Positions 1 to 8,463 of a stretch of 64,000 nucleotides of DNA are shown here, piece by piece (within the stretch, counting starts at the first letter, position 1; every line of letters starts with the position of its first letter). Both the position numbers and the translations under genes were made by a program. The DNA lies in NCBI RefSeq assembly GCF_007362955.1, contig NZ_CP041696.1:4898001-4962000 (forward strand), written 5' to 3'. Origin of the DNA: Lysinibacillus fusiformis. Lineage in GTDB: Bacteria > Bacillota > Bacilli > Bacillales_A > Planococcaceae. Below the pieces are notes generated by a model. That model searched no databases. It worked only from the letters and a program-made list of their open reading frames with translations, and was not told the origin of the DNA.

Positions 1-261
1 ACCTACTTGTTTCCAGCGGACATATACTTTATGTCCTTGTACCAATAATTCTTGAATTTCTAAAGAATAATTATCATATGCTTCAATCATTTCTCTTACG
101 TGTTCAGCATATTCTTTAGGCGTCCTTAAGACTGTTTGTTCTACCTCTGATGCAATTTGATGAGCCAATACTTGTTCGGCCATTAATTGATCTGAGTAGT
201 CGGGATTTTTACCGGATCGTACTTCTTCAAAAAATTTTCTAATTATTTGTTCTGGTGTCAT
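1..261 (-). CDS. SnoaL-like/NTF2-fold protein (3' end outside window)
   Basis: An open frame of 87 codons begins with ATG at 261 and runs off the left edge, so only the N-terminal part is seen. GGAGAT lies just upstream of the start. The sequence starts MTPEQIIRKFFEEVRSG and continues with AEQVLAHQ, PKEYAEHVREM and VYVRWKQVG, the pattern of the SnoaL-like ester cyclase/NTF2-like superfamily (small alpha+beta barrel, often a hydrolase, isomerase or ligand binder). The substrate cannot be told. The stretch downstream of the promoter side (262-553) is gene-free. The family call is from sequence resemblance only. Confidence 0.6.
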   Translation of the reverse strand, partial: MTPEQIIRKFFEEVRSGKNPDYSDQLMAEQVLAHQIASEVEQTVLRTPKEYAEHVREMIEAYDNYSLEIQELLVQGHKVYVRWKQVG

Positions 262-553
262 TTGAACATCTCCATAATTATTTTAATGCTTATTTTACCA
301 GAATTAATTCTATTATTGCTATTCAACTAAACTCCCATTAGTTTAATAACAACAATCTTTTAGAAAACGGCACTAAGGAAAAAACTTTCCATTTGAATAT
401 TAATGGTTATAAACACCCTTGTCCACACATCCACCACATTAACATATCTTATATTCTGTTAACGTCCACAAGCATGAGAAAACCTATTCGTATCAATACT
501 TTGCATCCGCTTCAATTATTGAGCCGTGTGTTACCGTTATTGAGCAAAATAAA

Positions 554-577
554 AAACACTTCAATAACGAAGTGTTT
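554..577 (-). terminator. rho-independent terminator-like hairpin
   Basis: AAACACTTC and GAAGTGTTT form a perfect 9-bp stem with a 6-base loop; on the minus strand it is followed by TTTTTTATTTT. No intact gene lies immediately upstream on that strand, so it may be left from a lost gene. Confidence 0.5.
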
Positions 578-1057
578 ATAAGTTATCAACTACATTCTCT
601 AGAACTATCCCTGCCGCTGATAATTCATATTTTTCGTTTATTCTTGTTTGTGGAGGATTATGGATTTTAGAGGTTCCCCATCCCCTTCCCTTTCAACCCT
701 CACTTCCGTGTCGCTAATTCTGTACCTGCTACATAGACTTTAAATAATATCCCATTACTTAGTAGTTTTTCAATTGTTAAATACATACTTCCTCGACTTT
801 GTTCAATATAATTTAAATACATAAAAGTTGTTATGGAGTGCTGGTCGGTCGTCGGTCTGTCTTTCCCTAATATTTAGGATTTTATAAATACCAATGGAGG
901 AAATACTTACTCCACCGTCCTTCCTCACAGTTTACACGTTAATTTCATACATACATAAAGTGTAACGTTTGATACAAATGATACACTTGCGCCATTTGAT
1001 ACATATTATTAAGCTAATTTTCAAGGATCGATGCTAAACTTTCCACTAAACATAAAA

Positions 1058-1093
1058 CCAGAGTTAATCTACAAAATGTAGAATAAACTCTGG
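1058..1093. repeat. dispersed palindrome, copy 1
   Basis: CCAGAGTT...AACTCTGG encloses a second complementary pair, CTACA/TGTAG. A related palindrome with the same order of blocks (AGAGTTAATCTAC ... GTAGAAT-AACTCT) occurs at 12293-12346. It lies just past the 3' end of the minus-strand acetyltransferase and may act as its terminator. Confidence 0.45.
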
Positions 1094-1140
1094 TGACGAT
1101 GGTAGTAAAAAGTAATCTTACTTTTATTTGTGGTCTAATA

Positions 1141-1620
1141 CTACTTTATTAATTGTCTCATGATAATTTCTTCGCCGATACGTCCAATTAGCCTCTCCTT
1201 CGTATCTTCAAATCCTACTTTTAAATATAGTTTTTGTGCTGGTATATTATCTTTGTCTACAACTAAAACAATTTCATCGCAATTAGGAAATTCTGTTTTA
1301 ACAAAGTCAACTAGTAATGTCATTCCTTGTTTTGCGTAACCTTTTCCTTGCTCTGTCTGATTAATTGATAGTGCAGTTAATAACAAAGCATTCAGATTAT
1401 TGGAGTATTTTTTTACTCTTTCATTTGAATTTAGGAGAAAGAAACCAACGGGTGTATTATCACTTAAAATAACAATACGATACTGTCCTTCATTAATTTC
1501 CTCAAATTTGCTTGGAAGTGCAGAAAATTGTTTTTGCTCTTCTGTAAGTACAAAAGAGTTCAATTCATTCATGTATTTATTTGAAAAATGCTTTAATTCA
1601 ACACTTTTTAATTTTTCCAT
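1141..1620 (-). CDS. GNAT family N-acetyltransferase
   Basis: A 159-residue GNAT-fold acetyltransferase (acetyl-CoA to an unknown amine). Visible marks are IVILSDNTPVGFFLL (beta strand pair), the acetyl-CoA loop QTEQGKGYAKQGM (R/Q-x-x-G-x-G/A type) and DKDNIPAQKLYLKVGFE, the usual C-terminal motif for this fold. The start was placed at ATG 1620 because GGAG sits nine bases upstream; the frame extends five codons further to 1635 but there is no ribosome site there. It stands alone. Substrate unknown. Confidence 0.8.
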   Translation of the reverse strand: MEKLKSVELKHFSNKYMNELNSFVLTEEQKQFSALPSKFEEINEGQYRIVILSDNTPVGFFLLNSNERVKKYSNNLNALLLTALSINQTEQGKGYAKQGMTLLVDFVKTEFPNCDEIVLVVDKDNIPAQKLYLKVGFEDTKERLIGRIGEEIIMRQLIK

Positions 1621-1795
1621 AAGATGATTCTCCATTCATATTTTCTAAACTTTACCACTTATTTAGGTTTTAGTCATTCATTTATTTGAAATTTCTAAAA
1701 ATATAATATCGACGTAAATATTTTGCTTTTTCAACAGTCGATTGCTCAGTTTATTGAATAACAATAATATTTTAGAAAACACACTTTAACTAAAA

Positions 1796-1810
1796 GGGGC
1801 ACTACGCCCC
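1796..1810 (-). terminator. terminator of the HTH remnant
   Basis: GGGGC/GCCCC stem with a 5-base loop; read on the minus strand it is followed by TTTTAG. It overlaps the stop codon region of the HTH fragment at 1802-1963. Confidence 0.5.
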
Positions 1811-1963
1811 CATCATCATTTGTTTAACTATACAGTCTCTTGTGCGAATGATCGTTGTACTAGATAACCTTATGTTCTTACCTATTGCTCGCATGCTATC
1901 ACCATCTAGCAATCTATGAAGAACTTCAACCTCTCTGTCGCCAATCACATAAGGAATGCGTTT
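1802..1963 (-). pseudogene. remnant of a phage-type sigma-region-4-like HTH protein
   Basis: The minus strand reads about 53 residues without a start codon of its own, beginning right after a TGA: it contains IGDREVEVLHRLLDGDSM and RAIGKNIRLSSTTIIRTRD, a helix-turn-helix of the sigma-70 region 4/LuxR type as found in small phage late regulators. The N-terminus is missing and no ribosome site is seen. Followed directly by a terminator hairpin. Probably a decayed prophage gene; the exact family is uncertain. Confidence 0.45.
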
Positions 1964-2075
1964 TCACAAATTCTTAGCTAGTATAAGGACAAACACAATT
2001 ACAATTTTAAAATCTTATCAAATTACTAGATTTTCGTTTAAACACTATAGCACTATACTAAACGAGCGCTTTTTG

Positions 2076-3245
2076 CTAGTGTAAATCTAATACAATTGGA
2101 TCAATTTGTTTTTTTATCTTTACAGTAGACGGCACTAGTTTTAAATTAGCTGGGATTTGTTCGAAATTCTCAAACTGTAATTTGTAAACGGTACGATTAT
2201 TTGTCCGGTCAGAAAAATGTACCTTTGTTCGGTCAGAAAAAATTAAACGATTATTAATGACCATCTCCCAACCAGCTGCACGAACTTCTGGATCACCTTC
2301 CGTAGAAATTTGTAAATGTAATGTGTCTTGTTTGATTTCTAAAGAATCAATTGTATAAGTTACGTTATTAAATTGAAATGGCTGTAATTGTGCTGTATTC
2401 ACTTCCGTCTCAAATAAATCGTACACAGACGCTTCCATTTGAAACACTTCAAACGTTGCGGGGTTAGTATACTTTGGGACGGATATCGTGTAAACCATTT
2501 CGCCCAATACACCTGTGCCGCCGCCATCACTTGAAAATAATTCTCGAATCATTTGTTGTTCGCCATCACGTCCATCACGTTTGGTAGTTAAAATTAATTG
2601 TCCTGCTTCATCTCGAATTGCAAATCGAACTTCTGATCTTACTCTACCGAAAAAGATACCTTGTGCATCGTCAAGTGGATGTAAGTTCGCCACCTCTATA
2701 TTTAAATGTTGCTTATATAAATTATCTTGATCTCGCTGGTATTGTTCTTTAAATTTAACTCGATAATGAATATCGATGTTTTCCCCATTTTCGACAACTT
2801 TATCAATAGAAACATCCAAGAATGGCTCATTATAATTTAAGACTTGTTCACCATCTAAATGTTCTTCCTGCTCACTACTATTCGTTTCTACTAATTGTGT
2901 TGGCTCATCAATCGGCTGTGCCACTTCAATCGGTGTACGATTCCAATAATAAAACGCAAAACTTAGCATAATAACGGCTGCACTGATTACAGTAATTTTT
3001 AAAGTATACCAAGATTTTTTACGCTTTGTATTAGTTTGAATACGTTGCATAATAGCATCATCTTGGCTGTGTGTCATCATTGGCTTATTGAGCTGTGCAA
3101 ATAATATTTTTTGTTCATTTACTAATTGCTCATATTCACGTTGACAATTTTCACAGAATTGCAAATGAGCTTCCGTTTTTTTTTGTTCAACCTCATTTAA
3201 AAAACCTTCTACATAATCTTCCAAAAAATTCGAATCACATTTCAT
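2076..3245 (-). CDS. membrane anti-sigma factor with zinc-binding N-terminus
   Basis: A 389-residue partner of the ECF sigma factor encoded just upstream; its ATG lies inside the sigma gene end (11-base overlap), so the two are co-translated. Residues 1-45 carry the ZAS signature H27-x3-C31-x2-C34 that binds zinc and holds the sigma factor. One membrane segment follows at about 80-101. The large outer part (about 105-389) is rich in beta strand, with LEIKQDTLHLQIS and WEMVINNRLIFSD, and resembles the DUF4179/DUF5643 type sensor region of Bacillus anti-sigma factors. The signal it senses is unknown. Confidence 0.8.
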   Translation of the reverse strand: MKCDSNFLEDYVEGFLNEVEQKKTEAHLQFCENCQREYEQLVNEQKILFAQLNKPMMTHSQDDAIMQRIQTNTKRKKSWYTLKITVISAAVIMLSFAFYYWNRTPIEVAQPIDEPTQLVETNSSEQEEHLDGEQVLNYNEPFLDVSIDKVVENGENIDIHYRVKFKEQYQRDQDNLYKQHLNIEVANLHPLDDAQGIFFGRVRSEVRFAIRDEAGQLILTTKRDGRDGEQQMIRELFSSDGGGTGVLGEMVYTISVPKYTNPATFEVFQMEASVYDLFETEVNTAQLQPFQFNNVTYTIDSLEIKQDTLHLQISTEGDPEVRAAGWEMVINNRLIFSDRTKVHFSDRTNNRTVYKLQFENFEQIPANLKLVPSTVKIKKQIDPIVLDLH

Positions 3246-3777
3246 AAAAATAACCTCCTTTTGTCATTGTGATTGACCTAAGTTTTCTTTTACTTCGGTG
3301 TAACTTATTACGAACATCATTTAAAGAAATTTGAAGCACTTCGCTTATTTCATCGTAGCTTAGCTCATTTACATATTTCAGTAACAATACCATGTACTCT
3401 GTTTCATCTAACTGTTGAAGAAGCTTTTCTAACTGCTCATTTCTTTCATGTAACAACAATACTTTTTCAGGATAACGATTATCCATTACATCACTGTCGA
3501 TTCGTATCGTTTGTAACTTATGAATCCGTAAATAATCGAAACAATTATTGACTACAATTCGGTATAGCCATGCATTAAATGAGCCCATTTTTTTATACTT
3601 ATGTAGGCTATAAAATACTTTTATAAAAATATCTTGTACGATATCTTCAGCTGTAGCACGATTTTTTACTATTCTTATGACAGTGGTAAAAACTTTCTGC
3701 TCATAATGTTTTACAATATGTGCAAAATGATGACTTTCACCATTTTTTACTCGTGAGATTACTTCATCCATCTCCAT
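3235..3777 (-). CDS. ECF-type RNA polymerase sigma factor
   Basis: A sigma-70 family extracytoplasmic-function factor of 180 residues. Region 2 is seen as FTTVIRIVKNRATAEDIVQD and FNAWLYRIVVNNCFDYLR; region 4 as LDETEYMVLLLKYVNELSYDEISEVLQI followed by RNKLHRSKRKLR. The start was placed at ATG 3777 because GGAGG sits about seven bases upstream; an in-frame GTG at 3786 overlaps that ribosome site and is unlikely to be used. It is the first gene of a two-gene unit with its anti-sigma factor. No clear autoregulatory promoter (AAC/CGT pair at 16-17 bases) was found upstream. Confidence 0.9.
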   Translation of the reverse strand: MEMDEVISRVKNGESHHFAHIVKHYEQKVFTTVIRIVKNRATAEDIVQDIFIKVFYSLHKYKKMGSFNAWLYRIVVNNCFDYLRIHKLQTIRIDSDVMDNRYPEKVLLLHERNEQLEKLLQQLDETEYMVLLLKYVNELSYDEISEVLQISLNDVRNKLHRSKRKLRSITMTKGGYFYEM

Positions 3778-3961
3778 TTGTTTCACCTCCCTACTACTAT
3801 AACGAAAAAATTTTCATTTCCTCTCAAATGTTTCCTTTATTTTTTCGCTAATTTTGAATTTAGACATTTGTTATTCTATAAACAAATCAACAAACCCGCT
3901 CTGAAGTGCTTGAGGCTACTGAAAAAATTACGTTTTAAATTTCAGATTTGTTTTTCAGATT

Positions 3962-3998
3962 AATAATAAGCGCACCAGTTTAAGGTGCGCTTATTATT
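3962..3998 (-). terminator. strong hairpin terminator downstream of the small ORF
   Basis: AATAATAAGCGCACC and GGTGCGCTTATTATT form a perfect 15-bp stem with a 7-base loop. It lies 42 bases past the stop of the 31-codon frame at 4041-4136 on the minus strand; the AATAATAA arm gives a T-rich tail in that direction. Confidence 0.7.
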
Positions 3999-4040
3999 TA
4001 AAATTCTAGCTTACTATTTAATTAGTATAATCATCTAATT

Positions 4041-4136
4041 TTAGTCAATACAACTTCTAATATCCGTAATAAAAGATGACTTGTCAGTGATAGGATCTAG
4101 TGTCACAGTGACAATTACTAGTTTTGTAGTGGACAT
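4041..4136 (-). CDS. 31-residue small protein, unknown
   Basis: Thirty-one codons on the minus strand encoding MSTTKLVIVTVTLD followed by a polar C-terminus ending in SCID. A textbook ribosome site, AAAGGAGGTG, lies seven bases upstream and a strong terminator 42 bases downstream, so it looks like a free-standing small gene. The N-terminal half is hydrophobic beta-strand-like, and there is one cysteine four residues from the end. It is not recognised; it could be a regulatory peptide, a truncated fragment, or a leader peptide. Confidence rests on the translation signals, not on homology. Confidence 0.5.
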   Translation of the reverse strand: MSTTKLVIVTVTLDPITDKSSFITDIRSCID

Positions 4137-4285
4137 AAAAAAGCACCTCCTTTAATTGATACGTCTATCGTACCGAAGGTGCCTGGTTATTTATATGCGT
4201 TATTTGAATACGGGCTTACCTTGTACAAACAATATTTTATCATCTTGTTTAACTAAACCGCACCGTTTGTTCAATAAAGAAAAAA

Positions 4286-4303
4286 GAGCTGCATATGCAA
4301 CTC
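4286..4303 (-). terminator. terminator of the DJ-1-like gene
   Basis: GAG-TGCA/TGCA-CTC stem with one mismatch; on the minus strand followed by TTTTTTCTTT. It lies nine bases past the stop at 4312. Confidence 0.6.
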
Positions 4304-4311
4304 AATGATTT

Positions 4312-4887
4312 TTAATTAACGCCCCCGTTAGTGGAAAAGGGACTACCCTTTTCTATATACCAATTTTCATCAAAATTCAGGTTTAAAGCTTTTCCAAAGC
4401 ACACGCCAAATCTTATAAAGCCTCTACCTCTAGCAGTTATTAACTTCCCATCTTGAACAACAAGTTCTTCAGAATAGTTATTTCTTTCAAAAATACCTGA
4501 ATTATCTCTATTTTCTTCTGTCATTCCAATTGTATATTTTTTCCCTTTTAAAATTCCTACTTTTGCAAGAAGATAAGGTGAACTTGAAATACTTCCAATT
4601 ACAGTTACTTTACTCTCAACTCGACTTATAAAATCTAATATATTCTTTTCATTTTCTAAAGTAAAAATATCCATACATCCTGTTAATAATAGACTATCTA
4701 TCTCATCAATGTTTAACTCTTCAATAGTAGTATCAGTTATGCAAGTTAGACCAGACTCTCCCCTGATAGGCAGCTTACTTAGACCAACAGTAATCACAGG
4801 CTTCTCTCCTTGCATCAGAATGGATAATGCAACACTTAACTCATACTCACTGAATTGAGGATATAATAGAACTGCTGTTTTTTTCAC
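4312..4887 (-). CDS. DJ-1/PfpI family protein without the nucleophilic cysteine
   Basis: A 191-residue protein of the DJ-1/PfpI (class I glutamine amidotransferase-like) fold: TAVLLYPQFSEYELSVALSI at the N-terminus, the DSLLLTGC strand, and the elbow VIGSISSSPYLLAKVGILKG. In active members the elbow reads A-I-C-A-S-P; here the cysteine position (about 101) is serine, so the usual cysteine-dependent chemistry is unlikely and a sensing or binding role is possible. Start is GTG 4887, with GGAGGT nine bases upstream; an ATG in between is in another frame. Alone, with its own terminator. Confidence 0.75.
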   Translation of the reverse strand: MKKTAVLLYPQFSEYELSVALSILMQGEKPVITVGLSKLPIRGESGLTCITDTTIEELNIDEIDSLLLTGCMDIFTLENEKNILDFISRVESKVTVIGSISSSPYLLAKVGILKGKKYTIGMTEENRDNSGIFERNNYSEELVVQDGKLITARGRGFIRFGVCFGKALNLNFDENWYIEKGSPFSTNGGVN

Positions 4888-5018
4888 TTTTCATTTACCT
4901 CCGATATCTTTTTATAAAGGCATTCAACAAAATCGAAAACACCGTTCCAAGAAACTATTTAGTAACAGCATTTTCAAATAAGCTGGTTTAGTTCACAACA
5001 AAATTTATTATTATCCCA

Positions 5019-5369
5019 TTACTTCTCCCAAAGCTCTATACGTCTTCCCTCTGGATCTTCAATCCAAATAAACTTTCCAAATTCATTAATCGTCTTTTCC
5101 ATAACAAGGGGAACACCCACTTTTTCTAGATGTTTGATACTGTCATCCAAATTTTCAACCTGAAAGTTTAACATCACTTGTTGTTCTGTTGGAAAATAGT
5201 GGTCATTTTCAGAAAAGAAGGAAAAGATAGTTTCATTGCCTGATTGTGGTGTAATAATGGTACCATTCCAATTTTCAATTTCAATTTTCAGGACTTTACT
5301 GTACCATTTTTTTATTTCCTCTAGATTTTTAGTCCTCCAAAAGATTCCTCCAAAACCCTTTATTATCAT
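5019..5369 (-). CDS. VOC family (glyoxalase/bleomycin resistance-like) protein
   Basis: A 116-residue single vicinal-oxygen-chelate domain. It has the start FGGIFWRTKNLEEIKKWYSKVL, the middle LNFQVENLDDSIKHLEKVGV and the end FIWIEDPEGRRIELWEK, the paired beta-alpha-beta-beta-beta units of the fold, with the metal-site glutamate expected near RIELWE. GGAGA lies about seven bases before ATG 5369. Members bind divalent metal and act on small thiol or antibiotic substrates; the substrate here is unknown. Confidence 0.8.
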   Translation of the reverse strand: MIIKGFGGIFWRTKNLEEIKKWYSKVLKIEIENWNGTIITPQSGNETIFSFFSENDHYFPTEQQVMLNFQVENLDDSIKHLEKVGVPLVMEKTINEFGKFIWIEDPEGRRIELWEK

Positions 5370-5464
5370 AAGAATCTCCTTCCTATCCCATTGGTTATTA
5401 ATTTTAATTCTAGTTTTGAAAGCGAATTCCTTCTTTCTGCTCCGTTAGTTGAATAAAAAAATAA

Positions 5465-5482
5465 GAGCTGTCTAAACAGCTC
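5465..5482 (-). terminator. terminator of the lipoprotein gene
   Basis: GAGCTGT/ACAGCTC stem with a 4-base loop; on the minus strand followed by TTATTTTTTTATT. It lies about 53 bases past the stop at 5535 and sits in a dispersed repeat shared with the DJ-1 terminator region. Confidence 0.6.
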
Positions 5483-5534
5483 AATGATCTTCAAGTAAAG
5501 CCTTCGTTAGTTGAAGAGTGTACAAGACAGGGAG

Positions 5535-5948
5535 TTACTTTATTAATTGTTCTCCTGTTAAAATTTCATATAGATTTGCTGAATCTTGCTTTGTTAATTT
5601 AACATATCTATCGCTATCCGTAACAATTTCTAAATTTTCACCATTTGGGCTAACCCAAAGTGAATAAGAGGCGATTTTGTTTTCGCTACTGTTCTTAAAT
5701 GGAAATTGAAATTGGTAGTCAGCATAGCGTGCCATTTCTACTTTTTCATTTTCCCAAATAGCATTTTTAACTATATCTATCGCTTTTTCCACCTGTTTTT
5801 TTTCAATGATTTCTTTGAAGTCTTCAAAAATATTTTCTTCACCAGTTCGTTTCTGCACAGTTATTTTTTGCCCAGCCATTTCGTTCAAACAACCTGAAGT
5901 AACTAACAAAACACCTAATAGAGAAAAAAATAGTATAATTTTTTTCAA
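5535..5948 (-). CDS. small lipoprotein, unknown function
   Basis: A 137-residue protein with a lipoprotein signal peptide: MKKIILFFSLLGVLL then the lipobox VTSGC, so it should be attached to the outer face of the membrane. The mature part has a helical stretch (FEDFKEIIEKKQVEKAIDIV) and strands around SYSLWVSPNGENLEIV. Start is TTG 5948, with AGGAG nine bases upstream. No family recognised. The C-terminal LTGEQLIK ends right at the stop, with no sign of truncation. Confidence 0.65.
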   Translation of the reverse strand: MKKIILFFSLLGVLLVTSGCLNEMAGQKITVQKRTGEENIFEDFKEIIEKKQVEKAIDIVKNAIWENEKVEMARYADYQFQFPFKNSSENKIASYSLWVSPNGENLEIVTDSDRYVKLTKQDSANLYEILTGEQLIK

Positions 5949-6330
5949 ACTGTTCGTCTCCTCTTATGATTACTTTCTTATAGTACTAAACTGTATCGCT
6001 AGTTGAATAATACCTCATATATTATTCATTTGGATAATTTATTCCATTTATCTCTTTAAATGTGATCTAACTTTATTTCTTTTTCGACAAATTTAACTTG
6101 AACATTTTATGAACATTTTAGTAAAATCTATTGCTCTTTTATAGAGTAATTAACCCAATGATAAGATCATTATTACATTTAGAATCTTTTATCAACATCT
6201 TTTGCCAAAAAACATATTCATTTAATACAACTATTACCATATTAATGCATATTTGCTTAAATTTAAACTCATAGCTATTATACTAGTGTAACAATAGTTT
6301 TATACAATAAAAGGTAAGGGGACTACTTAA

Positions 6331-7689
6331 ATGAACACTAAATTTACAAAATTAAGTAAAAGTAAAAAGGGATTAACTGCTGCCATTTTAGCAGCTGGAA
6401 TCATGGGGATTTCAATGGCACCAAATGCATCTGCCCATGGGTTTGTTGAGAAACCAGCTAGCCGTGCCGCTTTATGTAGCCAAAGTTATGGCGGGCTTAA
6501 CTTGAGTTGTGGAAGGGTTATGTATGAGCCACAGAGCTTAGAGGCCAAAAAAGGATTTCCACAAGGTGGACCAGTTGATGGTAAAATTGCATCTGCAGGA
6601 GGTCAGTTTGATGGCATCCTCGATCAGCAAACTGCAAATCGCTGGTTTAAGAATACGATTACAGGGGGATCAAATACCTTTACCTGGAAGTACACTCAGT
6701 CGCATTTAACAAGTAAATGGCACTATTATATTACGAAAAAGGGATGGGACTCTAATAAGCCATTAACCCGTGCTGATCTTGAGCCAATTGGAACTGTTGA
6801 ACATAACGGTACTGAAGCATCAGCTAATCTAACTCATACAATTAACGTACCAACTGATCGTAGTGGCTACCACGTTATTTTAGCTGTTTGGGATGTAGCA
6901 AATACTGCAAATGCTTTCTACAATGTCATTGATGTTAATTTGGTGAATAATGTAGATGTAGATAAGGAAGCTCCATCTCAGCCAAATGGATTGCATGCAA
7001 CGAAAGTTACTTCTAATAGTGCTGAGCTAACATGGAATTCTTCTACAGACAATGTAGGTGTAAAAGAATATCAAGTATTACGTGATGGTAAAGCAATTGG
7101 AACTATACCTGGAACAACATTCACAGATAAAAATTTAAAAGCGAATACAAAATATACATATACGGTAAAGGCAGTGGATGCAGCTGGAAATGTTTCTAAA
7201 GAAAGTGAATCTGCCGTTATAGAGACAATGAATACAGTTCCAGATACAGAAGCACCAACGCAACCAACTGCACTACACACGATGGGCGTAACATCCTCAA
7301 GTGTAGACTTAATGTGGAGTGCATCAGAGGATAATGTAGCAGTTGACCATTATGTTTTATATCGAGGAACACCAGTAGGACAAATGACTGTAGTTGGAAC
7401 ATCCAAAACTACATCTTTTATGGACATGAATCTACAATCAAATACAACATATAAGTATGCAGTCACTGCCGTGGATGAAGCTGGAAATGAATCCACTAAA
7501 AGTTCCATTTTAACTGTGACTACTAAAGAGCAGGGGGCGTCCTCTGAGCAATGGAATCCAAATAAGGCGTACACTAAAGGTGATAAAGTAGAGCACCAAG
7601 GTAAGAAATATGAAGCTGTTCAAAGCTATCAAGGGTATGGAGATCCAAATTGGATATTCGCATTGTCTTTATGGAAAGAAATTAAGTAA
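6331..7689 (+). CDS. secreted AA10 chitin lytic polysaccharide monooxygenase with two FN3 domains and a CBM5/12
   Basis: A 452-residue exported copper enzyme that oxidatively cuts chitin. A signal peptide ends in NASA, so the mature protein starts with His36 (HGFVEKPASRA), the first half of the copper histidine brace. The second histidine is His125 in YTQSHLTSKW, and Phe196 lies in TANAFYNVIDVNL, the usual axial residue. AA10 domain about 36-205; fibronectin type III domains about 215-298 and 308-397; chitin-binding CBM5/12 about 405-452 (WNPNKAYTKGDKV ... PNWIFALSLWKE). Same domain order as well-known Bacillus chitin-active LPMOs. AAGGGG lies about ten bases before the ATG. Terminator at 7732-7768. 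Confidence 0.95.
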   Translation: MNTKFTKLSKSKKGLTAAILAAGIMGISMAPNASAHGFVEKPASRAALCSQSYGGLNLSCGRVMYEPQSLEAKKGFPQGGPVDGKIASAGGQFDGILDQQTANRWFKNTITGGSNTFTWKYTQSHLTSKWHYYITKKGWDSNKPLTRADLEPIGTVEHNGTEASANLTHTINVPTDRSGYHVILAVWDVANTANAFYNVIDVNLVNNVDVDKEAPSQPNGLHATKVTSNSAELTWNSSTDNVGVKEYQVLRDGKAIGTIPGTTFTDKNLKANTKYTYTVKAVDAAGNVSKESESAVIETMNTVPDTEAPTQPTALHTMGVTSSSVDLMWSASEDNVAVDHYVLYRGTPVGQMTVVGTSKTTSFMDMNLQSNTTYKYAVTAVDEAGNESTKSSILTVTTKEQGASSEQWNPNKAYTKGDKVEHQGKKYEAVQSYQGYGDPNWIFALSLWKEIK

Positions 7690-7731
7690 AATAGAGTCCT
7701 AAAAACCTTATTGTAAGGTTTCAGACTGTCG

Positions 7732-7768
7732 ACAAAAGGCATCAAGAAGCTAACTCTCGATGCCTTTT
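7732..7768 (+). terminator. terminator of the LPMO gene
   Basis: CAAAAGGCATC/GATGCCTTTTG stem with a 14-base loop, then TCATTTTTTT. A smaller hairpin (AACCTTA/TAAGGTT) precedes it at about 7704-7720. Confidence 0.8.
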
Positions 7769-7787
7769 GTCATTTTTTTGTTCAGAA

Positions 7788-8032
7788 ATGGCATTCTCCT
7801 ACCAAAGTGAACATACTGTTCAAGCGATGTCTCCTTACTTAATTCTGGACGCTCTCTGTCAAATGATAAAAGAAGAGCAACTCGTTATAAAAAAGGTGAC
7901 CAACTTGATATAGAAGAAATTGAACTTTCATATATGTATGATACGAAGGGTTTCTATCAGCCTATATCCAGGGTTTCCGGGAATTTTAATGGGGATATTT
8001 GGTTCACATTAATTCAGGCAAGAAGGCAGTAA
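7788..8032 (+). pseudogene. frameshifted remnant of an unknown protein
   Basis: Two coherent pieces lie in different frames on the plus strand. The first reads MAFSYQSEHTVQAMSPYLIL and DALCQMIKEEQL; the second, from about 7880, reads RYKKGDQLDIEEIELSYM, DTKGFYQPISRVSG and NFNGDIWFTLIQARRQ before TAA at 8030-8032. The two meet near 7870-7895, so a one-base shift has broken the gene, and no start with a ribosome site is seen. The KGFYQP-type ending is typical of exported Bacillus proteins, but no family can be named. Confidence 0.45.
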
Positions 8033-8060
8033 TTCCGTATGGTTTCTTACGTTAACTATT

Positions 8061-8103
8061 AAAAGCCCAGGCTCAAAATTAATTTGAGTACCTGGACTTT
8101 TTT
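8061..8103 (+). terminator. terminator after the frameshifted remnant
   Basis: AAGCCCAGG-CTCAAA and TTTGAG-CCTGGACTT pair into a long stem, followed by TTTTTTGG. Confidence 0.6.
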
Positions 8104-8168
8104 GGGTTGGTTACCCTATGACAAGATTACCTTGTTAGACTACTACATCGTTCTGAACAAAAACTGAA

Positions 8169-8425
8169 CAAGACAATTTACTATTTGCTTCTGCGTTGCT
8201 GAATTGTGATATACACACCAATCAAACGATCCATTATCTTTTTAAATCTTTCAAATGTGATTCTTGAATAAAACCATCCTTCACTGCCTGTAAAATATAA
8301 TTTTCTTTTTTCATAGCCGGTGAACCCGGAAGTGTAGTGTAGTTTAGCTTTTCTTTCTGTTCTAAGACAGCTGTACAGAATCCGCAGCAGATGAAGAAAA
8401 ATTTTATTCTTATTCTATTTACCAT
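8169..8425 (-). pseudogene. decayed small protein gene, copy 1
   Basis: The minus strand reads a 63-codon frame ending KKENYILQAVKDGFIQ-ESHLKDLKR; its stop TAA overlaps an ATG (TAATG) that opens a second frame, MDRLIGVYITIQQRRSK. A diverged copy of the same region lies at about 12155-12270, where QAVKEGIIQVSHL is followed by a stop and the QQRR part is out of frame. Both look like remains of one small protein, or of two overlapping short genes. Family unknown. The N-terminal half (FFFICCGFCTAVLEQ) is not convincing. Confidence 0.35.
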
Positions 8426-8463
8426 ACTCAGAAATAACAGAAACTCACTTTATTCTTTATTCT

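Larger units (their letters stand above)
262..1140. other. gene-poor intergenic stretch
   Basis: No convincing coding frame on either strand: short frames here have no ribosome site and no coherent protein character. The stretch holds a minus-strand terminator hairpin at 554-577, a copy of the short dispersed TTCAACTAAAC/TTTTAGAAAAC repeat around 317-372, and a dispersed palindrome at 1058-1093. Confidence 0.5.

Noticed and set aside
393..581. Open frame of 62 codons on the plus strand
   Set aside because: No ribosome site, low-complexity composition, and it runs through the terminator hairpin at 554-577.
3780..3860. ECF autoregulatory promoter upstream of the first sigma gene
   Set aside because: GGAAAC and CGT are present but 25 bases apart, too far for a normal ECF promoter (about 16-17).
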